A DNA stretch of 64,000 bases from Diadema setosum (Eukaryota > Echinodermata > Echinoidea > Diadematoida > Diadematidae), in the NCBI RefSeq assembly GCF_964275005.1, contig NC_092689.1, positions 1,309,501 through 1,373,500 of the forward strand, read 5' to 3'. Within the stretch, counting starts at the first letter, position 1. Each line of letters begins with the position of its first letter. Below the pieces are notes generated by a model. It did no database searches. It saw only the letters and a list, made by a program, of their open reading frames with translations, and had not been told where the DNA came from. Below, piece by piece: positions 47,695-57,891 of this stretch. A program made the translations under genes and the position numbers.

Positions 47695-48680
47695 GTTAGA
47701 TCTAACGTTAGTCCTACCAATTCTGTCTTTCCTAGGCACTTCCTGAAAGTTTCCGACTTGGAAATACTGTAGAATTGTCTAACGCCCTACACAGGTTTCT
47801 AACGCGTAGTTAACGGTGTTAAAAAACCTAACTCGTTAGGAAGAAACGTAGGAAGAAGATTTTCAGAATAGAAAGACTCTAATGTTAGACAACCAAACCT
47901 CGCCTTAAATAGTGTTAATCAGCCTTAGCATTAGGCCAAGGGTTTGAACACTGTCTTTAGGCTCCTAACTGTTTAACGTTAAGTGTTAACGTGTTAGTGT
48001 CCTACTTTGGATAACTAACGTTCTAACAAATAACATGTTGTTACAATAACGTTAGATTCTAACATTGTTACACAGTCCCAGGTTGGGCTAGTCTAACGTT
48101 AGTTTTGGGTCTAAGTTGTTAGAAACTTTGGAATGTTACGGCCACAGGCCTACCTAACCAGACCAGTCCATTGCATTGGCACTTAAAGTTAACGTTAGAT
48201 TCTAACTTTTTTAGGCCATGCCCATATAGGGCCATAGATCGACCCCTAACGTTAAATAGAACTAGGTTCTACCTGACGTTAGAATCCAGCAGAGTCTAAC
48301 TGTTAGGAGTTCTACTTTTTAGACCCCGAATTGTTGTTAGGTCTAACCGTTAACTTGTTAACATTTAACGTTAGGCCTAGATCTATTCTTGATTCGCTAA
48401 TAAACTTTCGACCAATAAGCGCCGGCGGCGGCAAATCTCTTCTTTCCGTATTTTACATGCTTGGCTGTGCGGTCCGCACTAACTTAACGTTAGACCGTTC
48501 GTAGATCCCCAAGTTCCATCTGATTGCAACCTCAATTCAAGAATGAATGCTATACTGGTAGGAAGTAACGTTACTCGTCGTTAGGATGTTGTCTTAGCTT
48601 TGTCTAATAAATGTTTCTAACGTTGAGAATTTCTAACAGTTGTTAGACATTTTCTAAGAGAAAAAAATCCTAACGTTAAC
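47695..48680. repeat. Cluster of AACGTT palindromes (TAACGTTAG)
   Basis: About 13 AACGTT or one-base variants lie within 1 kb, many as TAACGTTAG. GTTAG and CTAAC are frequent between them. By chance one six-base site is expected about every 4 kb. There is no fixed period, so it is not a simple satellite. It starts about 0.9 kb upstream of the SYCP1 start codon. Confidence 0.7.
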
Positions 48681-49994
48681 ACCTTATTGGTTATTACGTT
48701 ACCTTGCGCCGTCGCAGTCGGTTTTATTTTAGCTCAAATCAAGTCTTTCTGGGCCCGTGACGTTGCACATGACTGTCAATACAGTAGGTCACTAACTGAT
48801 GTTAGCAACAAAAAAAAACAAAGAAAACAGTATCTTTTCTCTGTTTTTGGCACTCTCTTCTCTCACTCTGACGCCAGACTTCTCAGTGGTAAAACCTAAT
48901 CGTCGAGCGACGATCGATGGCGAGTCGATACTACGTATCGCGATCGGGTATCGGGCTATACTGCCCTCTAGGATGCACTAGTGAATTATTTCGATAATGA
49001 TAAAAGTTACCGCCTTCGGTGATATCGATGCCTACTTTGTGATGGAGAATTCGAAGGGATGTCGCAGTATGATATCGATATTGGCCTCATATCGATCGCA
49101 CCATGCGAGCCATCGCTAGAAGAGAGGTTGACATCGATCTAGGTAGACCTAGTAATTTTAGATCAATGATCAATCAAAAGACTGTTGATTATTAAATTTT
49201 ACAGACGGTTAGACATAGTATGATGGCTGATATTAATATTCTACATTCTGATATCATGACTAAAGGCAACGGTACATTTCGATATACAAATTCGTGCTCG
49301 TAATGTCTTTATAGCACATTTTCAGTGTCTTCTTGAAAAATATAGAATCATCGTCTTTCAACTAAATGAGGCAGTTAAAGGATCCTAGCCCAAAAGGCTA
49401 CCCATTTTGTTCCAAGGGGCATGCATCCACTAGTCCGGGGGGGGGGGGGGGGGGGAGTCATCCACCACACCAAACTTAAGTTAAAAGCAAAGCACTGTAT
49501 TAGCCCTATCATTTTTGTTTCTGGATAATTTTTCCTTTAGGCCTGAACAATCTCTTTTTAGGCCTTTTCACGGCACTCCCCGCCACTCTCCCTGCCCAAC
49601 TCCGACCGCGCCCGTCCCGCCCCCCCCCCCCCCCCCCCTTTCCGGCCCCGTACATAATGCCCCTTCGAACAATAAGGGGATTTACAGGACTCTATAGGGA
49701 TGTTACCTGCCACGTTTGGTGAAAATAGATTTTTCAAGAAGATGCTGAAAATGGAACAATTCCGCCTCCCCCTTCATCCTTGGCAGCCCCTCATCCGCCA
49801 CATCAAACTTAAAAACTATTAAGTTTACTTAATATATAATAGGCCTAAGCTTTATCACGTTTGGTTCTGGAGATTTTTGTTTTCTTTAAAACATCTTCTC
49901 TTGAATTGGGTGCCTTTGCCCCACCTGACCCCTGTGTGCCCCCCTCCCCCCTCCCGACTTGGTGCCTTGAACAAAATGGGATTCTATTACTCTG

Positions 49995-50112
49995 GGGCCT
50001 GTCTTATAAAGACTTGTGATGAAATCAATCACAAGTTTTGTGTGTGCTGCAATGCAAGTTGCGATTGATTTGGGGACTTGTGATTGATTTGAAGGCTTTA
50101 TAAGACGGGGCC
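49995..50112. mobile_element. Short MITE, GGGCCTGTCTTATAAAG ends and CTG duplication
   Basis: GGGCCTGTCTTATAAAG faces CTTTATAAGACGGGGCC, with CTG outside both ends. GACTTGTGAT-type repeats lie inside. It is 118 bp and related by tips and target to 34648-34839. Confidence 0.7.
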
Positions 50113-50246
50113 CTGGCCATCCTGCTAAGTTTGGTGAAAAATCTGTCATAGATTTTTCAGGAAGATGCTGAAAATGTAACAATTTAGCCTCCATTCCCCC
50201 CAGCTCGACCAGGGCACCCTGGATCTACCATCACACTTGTCAGCTA

Positions 50247-51078
50247 TACTGCCCTACTTTGGCAAAATGAAGCAAGTGACATAAGATACAAAATATGCTA
50301 CAAATGAAGAAAATATATTTTTGGGTATGGCGGCCCTTTAATATATTAATACGGAAATTTGTGATGAGAAATAATGATGGTATTCGAGCAAGTCATATGA
50401 ACGTAATGCATTTAAATGACAATTTGAAGAATTTTGATATTCCCATAACTCATTATTAGGCCTGAACTTGCTTCCTTTTGCCAAAGTATTATAGATTTGT
50501 AGCAAACATAAAAAAATTGGCAAAAGGTAGCAAGTGACAATCATATCATAAGGATGTCACTTGCTTCCTTTTGCCGAAGTATATTTTAGATTGTATGCAA
50601 ATATAAATAATTTTGCAAAAGGAAGCAAGTGACAATCATACAATGAGGTTGTAACTTGCTTCCTTTTGCCAAAGTATTTCAGATTTTTCAGCAAACATGA
50701 AAAATCCGGCAAAAGGAAGCAAATGACAATCACATCATGAGAATGTTACTTGCTCCTTTTTGCCAAAGTATAGTGTGTAAATGACTTGGCAAAGGGAAGC
50801 AACGCTGGGAGCCTCGCCCGCCGGAACTCCGGGGAGGGAACTGCTGAGGGAAGTACTATGATCGGGTTGTAACTTGCTTCCTTTTGCCATTTTTTTTTTT
50901 CATGCAATAAGGATTTCGTGCGCTTGCTTTCTTTTGCCACCCGGATATCTCAGAAATGGGCCTAACTTTTGGATTTTTCAGTTAAATAGAGCATAAATGC
51001 CTCAAATATGCCGAATCATTAAAAAAGTCAATATCCATAAAAATGTCACTTGCTTCCTTTTGCCAAAGTAGGGCAGTA
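50247..51078. mobile_element. TA-flanked element made of alternating inverted motif copies
   Basis: TACTGCCCTACTTTGGCA at the left faces TGCCAAAGTAGGGCAGTA at the right, and TA lies on each side. Inside, ACTTGCTTCCTTTTGCCAAA recurs about seven times in one orientation (near 50465, 50559, 50655, 50752, 50873, 50930, 51047). Its complement recurs about five times (near 50258, 50514, 50612, 50707, 50790), largely alternating. Adjacent copies could form serial hairpins. No coding capacity was seen. The superfamily is not recognised. Confidence 0.75.
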
Positions 51079-51570
51079 TAAACCACGGAAATGGCGCCAG
51101 AAATATTTTTTGTTGTTGTTGCGCTCCCCACCCCCCCCCCCCCCTTTACACGGAATTCCTAGATCCGCCCTGTAATGTCTTCACATAGCACTATAACTTA
51201 ACTCTTATCTTGTTCTACAGAAGAAGATGAAAATCTAGAGTTTTTATAGGACACTAAGGCTTAAAACTCCTTCCCGTTTTCTGGGAGGGGGTTGTTTAAG
51301 CAAATTCATATTAAAATCATTATATTATCACCTATATAATCGGTCGTGTTTGGGCAAAAAGGACCATTATGTCTGCCGTTTTACAGCGACTACAAAGCCG
51401 AGAAAATCGACTTTAAAGTTTTGGCAGTTTCCTTGACCGTATAGAAGCCATCTAAACTGTGCAGCGCTCAGGGATTTAATTCCAGGATTTAGTATTCACT
51501 TCAAACTTCATTTCCTGATAAATTTCTTGCATCAAACCTTAAAAAATACCTCAGAATTAGCACTTTTAGA

Positions 51571-51720
51571 GACATACACCTTTTTGCCAAACCGCGTTTA
51601 CAGGGACTGCAACCCACGATATTTTGGCAAAAAGGTATATCTTCACATAATACACCGTGAGAAATCGTGCAATTCATTTGGCAAAAAGGTGTATGTATAG
51701 AGATACACCTTTTTGCCAAA
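51571..51720. repeat. Hairpin cluster, ACACCTTTTTGCCAAA motif
   Basis: ATACACCTTTTTGCCAAA occurs near 51575 and 51703. Its complement TTTGGCAAAAAGGTGTAT occurs at 51677, with a variant at 51634. The last pair forms a tight stem (51677-51720, arms of about 18 bp). The core TTTTTGCCAAA is shared with the element at 50247-51078. Confidence 0.65.
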
Positions 51721-52003
51721 TCAAAAGCAGGAAAACTGATAAAATGATACAGAGATAGCCCCAAATATCTCGGAAACAAAGGCTCGATGACTTACGAAAG
51801 TTGGTCACATGAAAATTTCGGCATCGAAAATCCCCAAATCTGCCAAGTTTGGTGCCATTTTGATAATCAAACATGAATTTCAGTCATTATAATGTCTTCA
51901 TAATATGCATAGTACTGTAACTCTATCTTTTTCGGTTCAACAGAAAAAGATAAAAAAAAAAAAAAAAAGAATCCCGAGTTTATAGGGACTCTGCAAAGCT
52001 TTA

Positions 52004-52038
<35 letters not shown>

Positions 52039-52204
52039 TCGGTGTGATGGGGAGGGTCATTTCAGCAAATTAAGATCACACCATAAAGATGCTATCTGCC
52101 AAGTTAGGTGAAAATCCGTCGTAGATTTTTCAATAAAAAAAGCTGAAATAATGTGAAAATTATTGTGGATTAACACATTATGTACTCGTAGTTGATTTAT
52201 AATC

Positions 52205-52292
52205 ATATTTGTTCATTTTTGATAATTGTAAAGCGTTTTGAAACATGTTTGTCTTAAGCGCTATATAAATTTTCCATATTATCATTATCATT
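52205..52292 (+). repeat. Retroposon-type 3' tail, second copy
   Basis: ATTGTAAAGCGTTTTGAAAC then TTAAGCGCTATATAAATT leads into ATT/ATC triplets. It is closely parallel to 44930-45015. Confidence 0.55.
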
Positions 52293-54000
52293 AAAATTCA
52301 TCCTCCTCCCGCCCTAGCTCGCCCTCCCACCCCGCCCTGATGATCAGGGCATCCTGGATCCGCCATAATGAAACATGAAAACTCCAGTCATTAATGTATA
52401 GGGCACTAACTCATAGCTCTATCACATCATTTCAGTTTCACAGAAGGAAAAAAAAAAATAGAGTTTAGGGGGCTCTGAGGCTTCAACACTCCCCTTCCTA
52501 GGAGGGGGGGGGGGTAATTCAAACAAATTAATATCATATCACCATAAAGATTATATCTGCCAAGTTTGGTGAAAGTCCGTCATAGATTTTTCAAGAAGAG
52601 GCTAAAAAATGTGGAAAATCCACCTCCCTCCCCCCCCCCCCCCCATCAAGGCACCCCTGGATCCGCAATAATCAAACATGAAATTTCATTCATTTTTTAA
52701 TGTCTTCATATAGTACTAACTTAGCTCTATATGTTTTTCCGTTCTACAAAAGACGATGAAAAAACTCCCGAGTTTAGGAACCCTTCGGCAGCAGGGGGTG
52801 GGGGGATCATTTAATTAAACAAATTAAGATCATTATTATCACCATAAAGATGCTATCTGCCTAGTTTGAATGGTGAGAATCCGCTGTGGGGTTTACAAGA
52901 AGATGAAAGCGGTAAAGGTTAACCTTGGTTAATGATCAGTTTTGTTAGGCATCGTATACTGTTGAAGTTCATGACGTGATTTATAACATTTCCCAGCGAT
53001 ACGTTTGTACATTTCCCGTTGATGCAGTTTTCGAGCTCTGTATACATTCATGCCCCCCCCCCCCCACTTTTTGCACCATACAAAGGAATACAATAGGTGT
53101 CACCATTTTTTTTTTTTACTCGGAAGTGTGTAAGTGGCACTATAAAGAGAAAGAAATAGATAGAGACCTTGGAGTGTGAGCGCGGCAAGGTTATGTTTTT
53201 GCGCTGAAGACCCCCTTTTTTTTTTTTCTTTCTTTCTTTTTTTTTTTTTGTTGTCAGCTGAAGAAACCCGGAAGTGGCACCAGAAGTTGCGCTGAATGCA
53301 TTTCTTTCGGGGAGACCTTCGTATATTTCTCGGCGTTTGTACAAATCCCTGCTCCAGCAGCCCTCCCTTCTTGACGAGATGTTTCTGATCAGGCGTATAT
53401 TTTTACCATTTGCAGATGAAACAAAAACCCAGGATTAGTGCTTCAAAATAGTCCTATAATGTGGGTTAGGGATAGAAACAACCAATGTAAAAATTTGAAC
53501 CATAAATCGATGTATTGTTAAATATTTAGTTTTAAGAATGTGAACAATAATTAAAATAGAAATGTTTCCAGACTAAACCGTCTACAGTTATGATTTAATG
53601 AGAAAAATGTAGTGATATTTCCTTATATTTTAGGCTTTATTGCAAAAATCTTGTATGGTAGGATGTTTTGTGATCAACTGACCTATACACATATGCATCA
53701 AAAGTGATATCTTGAACATTTTTTTTAAATCACTGCTCCAAAAGGTAAACATGACCTTTAACTTAATTATTATAATGGCAGGGACTGGGGAAATTGAGGT
53801 TACGTTTACTTTTTTTAATGTCTTGCTCTACAGCACTTTTGATTACAGAGTAGGCTCTGTAACAAAACTTTTTGCTTTCTCCTGTTCTCAAAGATACATG
53901 TATCTAAGTAATAGATTCCAGCAGTTATAGATTGACTTAATTATAGATAAGTTTGGTAGTGTATAGGGCCTATTATTGTAAATAATGCCCCTATATTTTA

Positions 54001-54325
54001 AAGGGATGGTATAGTATTGGTTAAGTGAAAATTCAGCCTTTAAGTTTTTGCAAGATACCTAGAAACCACTTTATTGAGATATGAAAAAAAATATAAAAAA
54101 AGCAATCCTAATAAAAGCTTGGTCCCACCTTTTATTAGGATTGCTTTGTTTAGGATATCTCAGCCATCCCCAAACCAATTTTTGGCAAACAACTTTGAAT
54201 TCCTCGTAGAATTATATGTTCTTTCATATTTAACAAGAGGTTTCTCATTATTTTCAAAAAATTATCATTAAAAAAAGGTTGGAAACCAGTATAGCCCTAT
54301 CTCAACCAAAACTGTGACATCCCTT
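54001..54325. mobile_element. TA-flanked MITE, AAGGGATGGTATAG ends
   Basis: AAGGGATGGTATAGTATTGG faces AAAACTGTGACATCCCTT, with TA (or TTAA overlapping the tips) on both sides. A perfect inner hairpin, AAAGCAATCCTAATAAAAG facing CTTTTATTAGGATTGCTTT, lies at about 54097-54147. It is 325 bp and non-coding. Confidence 0.65.
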
Positions 54326-54565
54326 TAATTGATGAACGCCTCCTCTCTTTTTCTCCGTACAACTCTCTTTTTGACACAATATTCTAGTAAAACAATACTC
54401 TTATAATATAAAACTTACTGGTAATCGCAGAACTCTCTAATGTTGTCTAAGAAAATAAAAAAGGAATAGATTGACTGACTTCAGCACGTAATCACGAGAT
54501 ACTTTCACCCTTATATTGTTCCGCTTTAAAAGGGAAATCCACCCAGAAAATTAATTTGTGCGAAT

Positions 54566-54602
<37 letters not shown>

Positions 54603-57308
54603 AATGAGCACCAGGACTGAGAAAGTTGAGCAAATTTTGATGAAAACTAAGAAAGTGAAAGATTTCATTGAAGTTGTGATAAATCAAACATAAATTGTCA
54701 ATTCTTTGATATCATACAAGAGCTCATCCCCTTGCTCTGCACCATGGTACTATTAAGTAAGGGTATATGTTAATTTCTCACAAAATTTTATTTTTTTGAA
54801 AAAAAAAAAAAAGTACATGCATTTATATATGTTCGACTTGTCAATGATGTATATTAAGGGTAATACTACTCCCCCTACCTTCTGAAAGAGGCAAGCCAAG
54901 TTTTCTTTTATCATGCAAGGAAAGTGAAAATACATGTATGTTGAATTTTCTCTTATTTTTTAAAAAAAATTTTCTATTTTTTTTTTTTCATATCGTTCTA
55001 CACATGTGACATCACAGGCTGTAGTATTCTTCTCATTCAGCAGTGAATGAGCAGAAACTTCGGAAAAAAAAATCATAACTTTTGAAAGGATTGTCCAATT
55101 TTCCTCAAATTCTCACTGTGTTCTAATATTGCTGCATTCACTCAATCCACATGTCTATGAAGGTGAACTTGTCCTTCAATAATGCGCCAGTAGTCGCCAT
55201 TCATAGTAAGTTCGTAAATTGTATGACAGCATATCTTTGATGAATCGAGACAGTGATTACATACATATGACATAACTCAAAGGCACTTAGCACACTGTAG
55301 CACACAAAAATCTATATCATTATTGTCTTTATTTGCTTAATATAGTTACGACACAAGCAAAGCTCTATGTACAAAGCAGTTTATATCTCAAGTAATGCAA
55401 CATTGTGAAAAAAAAAATACAATAATTTCAGGAGCATAATTCATGTGACTTTTATTGCATTACTCAAACTAAGAGGCAATCGTTGAGGTAACAATATTGC
55501 CCTTGTAAAAGGGAAATTTAGTCTCGATGTCTCTGGACAGGAGACTTAATAGATGGCTTGCATTTCCAGATCCAGCAGAAATATGGCCATCATTTTGAAG
55601 TCATTAAGATAGAAGTGTATTACAAGGCAATTAATTACAAAGCACACAGTATGCCAATAAATACACATGCAGACCTAAATGAACAAATTGTTCATGGATG
55701 ATATATCCATCGTCAAGTTGTCTACTTTTTGTATTTTACAGCCTAAGTCTGCTGATTTAATATAAGAAATTACAAAAGAAGCTGGCCAAGCTCGCAGAGA
55801 AGCCCAATTCCTGTACTTCAGTAGGCACTGCATGAATATGCATCAATTGCCAAATATCTACCCCCCCCCCCCCCATTATGCAGCTAGCAGTCTTATTGAT
55901 TACATGTATGTCTGAAGCTTGAAAAGTAACTGTCACTTGGACATTTACACTCAGTTGAACTTAAAGCAAGTATTTGTAGGAGAAAACTAAAAGTAGAAAC
56001 ATAGTTATGTGTGTCACCATACCATTGTATTTTTCTATAGTTTATTTAGATCAATCCAATCCAATCCAAGCCAATCTGACCAGCTTGCAGTGGAACGGAG
56101 CACAGCTCACATACACCTTTATACTGTTCTCAAACTCGTACATGTTCTAGGTAGAGTTCATAGAGCATGACGTTCTGCCATAATTACATGCAGTATATCA
56201 CCTCTTATCAATGCTTGTGAACGCTGACAAAGTCATTCAAGTCGTATGTCATGAACGCTTGGTTGGTTCAATTATTACAATACTCAATGTTAATCACACT
56301 GCTTGCATATTGTATTTCATTCATTTTTCTTTTCACTCATTGCAATTAATAAATTGATGGAAGCAATGAATAAGATGCATATAGCTGAAAATACTGATGT
56401 AGATTTAGCTCGGATGAAGGTGAATTACACTGCACCAAAGGAACTGAATCTCTGGCATGAGTCACATCAAATAATATATTTGCATATTGTGAATATTTTA
56501 TGAATGGAAGTGCGGCTATTTGAATGCATACAGATTATGGAAAAGACAACAGAAAATGTAACATTCCAATCTTATTTACAATCTATATATCAAATGACAG
56601 CACAATTCTTACCGGCATGCTTTCATTCATACACATGATATGACTACAGACAGACAGACACACATAACATGATAGCAGAATAATCCTGTTTCAACACCAT
56701 ATCACAAATTTGCATAAAAGTCATTATTACTTGCTTTTTGTCTGGACGGTTTAAGTAAGGCATTACATGCATATTTGACTTTGAAAACCTGATGTATGTA
56801 CAGGTACATAGTATCACTTTTATCTTGGTGAGTGTAGATGCGGTGGGTACCAGATTTTAACACCTTTTATGTCCTTGTTTTGCCAATTTTCCATAGAAGT
56901 GTCCATCCTTGTCTCATCCGTGGTATGATATTCAAAGTGACATCGGGTTGATAATGTTGGGCAAATTCTGTTGACTTTAACTGTAAGTTCCAACAACATG
57001 TTAGCAATTTAAATGGCTTAGAAGTTGTAATGTTCATTCAGTGGCAGCATGATTCAACCCTCAACAGACGAAAACGATCCACATGGCATCTTCCTGTAGA
57101 GTGATAAAACAGAAGTAGAAATGTAATTAAGAATAGGGTCTTTTCTCTCATCTATGTTGCTTCAACATGAAAGTGTGTAATCTTTTCAATAATCATTGGT
57201 ACCAAGCAATACCTCCTGCATTTGTGTCCAAGAAGATAGCCATCACACAACATATGAACTTACAGATTTGTTGATATAGCAACTGAAATTCTGGGTTGGC
57301 AACAAATA

Positions 57309-57508
57309 CTGTAAAAGTTGATGATTTCACGCGACTGAGTTTTCGCGCTCAGCCAGGTAAGAAGAGTTTCGCAGGTTTTTAATTCTGTGGAATCAAAACT
57401 TCAACTACTGGAACATATGGCAAGCAAAAATATTCCTGTGCTTTTATTTTCACGCTAGTTTCTGGTTGTGCGAAAATTTCAACACCACCAAAATTTCCAC
57501 TTTTACAG
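57309..57508. mobile_element. TA-flanked MITE with CTGTAAAAGT tips
   Basis: TA|CTGTAAAAGTTGATGATTTC faces CAAAATTTCCACTTTTACAG|TA. TTTCGCGCTCAGCCAGG lies inside. It is 200 bp, in the 3' flank of CIMAP1A. Relatives are at 29510-29716 and 37085-37240. Confidence 0.7.
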
Positions 57509-57798
57509 TATGAAGTTTAGCCCATTAGACTTGTGTAATAATGTGGATAAATTACATTTCAAATGCTTCTTCCTTCCTACTTGATGTATGGGTTGGATAC
57601 TATGTGCAACATGATTCCTATAACACATACTCTCCCTCACTCACTCTGAGCCCACAAGCAGAAGGCTGATGGGGTGACATGCTGGACTTGGCAGTCAGGT
57701 CCCTCCTCAAACATACACATCATCACAAAATACGATGCAAGTTTTAAAGCTGACTTACCACAATAAAAGGAGAATATTTTGCGTGCGTGTTCCATCCC

Positions 57799-57891
57799 CT
57801 ATTCTGATGGCTCGTTGATTAAAGGTGTGGTGTATTCTGAATGCTTGATTCCAAATGAAAAGACAGGTGCTTTCTTCTTGTTGATGGTCAC
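57799..57891 (-). CDS. CIMAP1A: CIMAP1A last exon
   Basis: It encodes VTINKKKAPVFSFGIKHSEY then TTPLINEPSE and TAG. Acceptor TCACAG. It matches the conserved family C-terminus. Confidence 0.92.
   Translation of the reverse strand: MTINKKKAPVFSFGIKHSEYTTPLINEPSE

Larger units (their letters stand above)
49690..52900. repeat. Degenerate long-period repeat block
   Basis: A motif near GTTTGGTGAAAATCCGTCAT followed by AGATTTTTCAAGAAGATGC recurs at about 49710, 50130, 52100, 52560 and 52870. A second motif (AATGTCTTCATATAGTACTA then TCTACAGAAGAAGATGAAAA) recurs at about 51173, 51890, 52400 and 52700. Spacing is irregular, 300-700 bp, and the order is kept. C/G homopolymers punctuate the units. 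There is no open frame. Two other elements (49995-50112 and 50247-51078) are inserted in it. Confidence 0.6.
46829..57798. other. Gene-free stretch between SYCP1 and CIMAP1A
   Basis: It is bounded by the SYCP1 start codon and the CIMAP1A stop codon. It should hold the SYCP1 promoter and 5' UTR (near 46829) and the CIMAP1A 3' UTR (near 57798). No coding exon was recognised on either strand. The contents are repeats listed separately, several homopolymer runs (C at 49621-49638 and 55862-55874, G at 49438-49455, A/T at 47630-47650, 51954-51968 and 53217-53249), and unique AT-rich DNA from about 54.4 to 57.3 kb. Confidence 0.6.

Noticed and set aside
47695-48680. Telomere-like repeat
   Set aside because: GTTAG is frequent, but no tandem TTAGGG or TTAGG array exists and spacing is irregular.
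50247-51078. CRISPR-like array
   Set aside because: Repeats alternate in orientation, spacers are not uniform, and the host is an animal.
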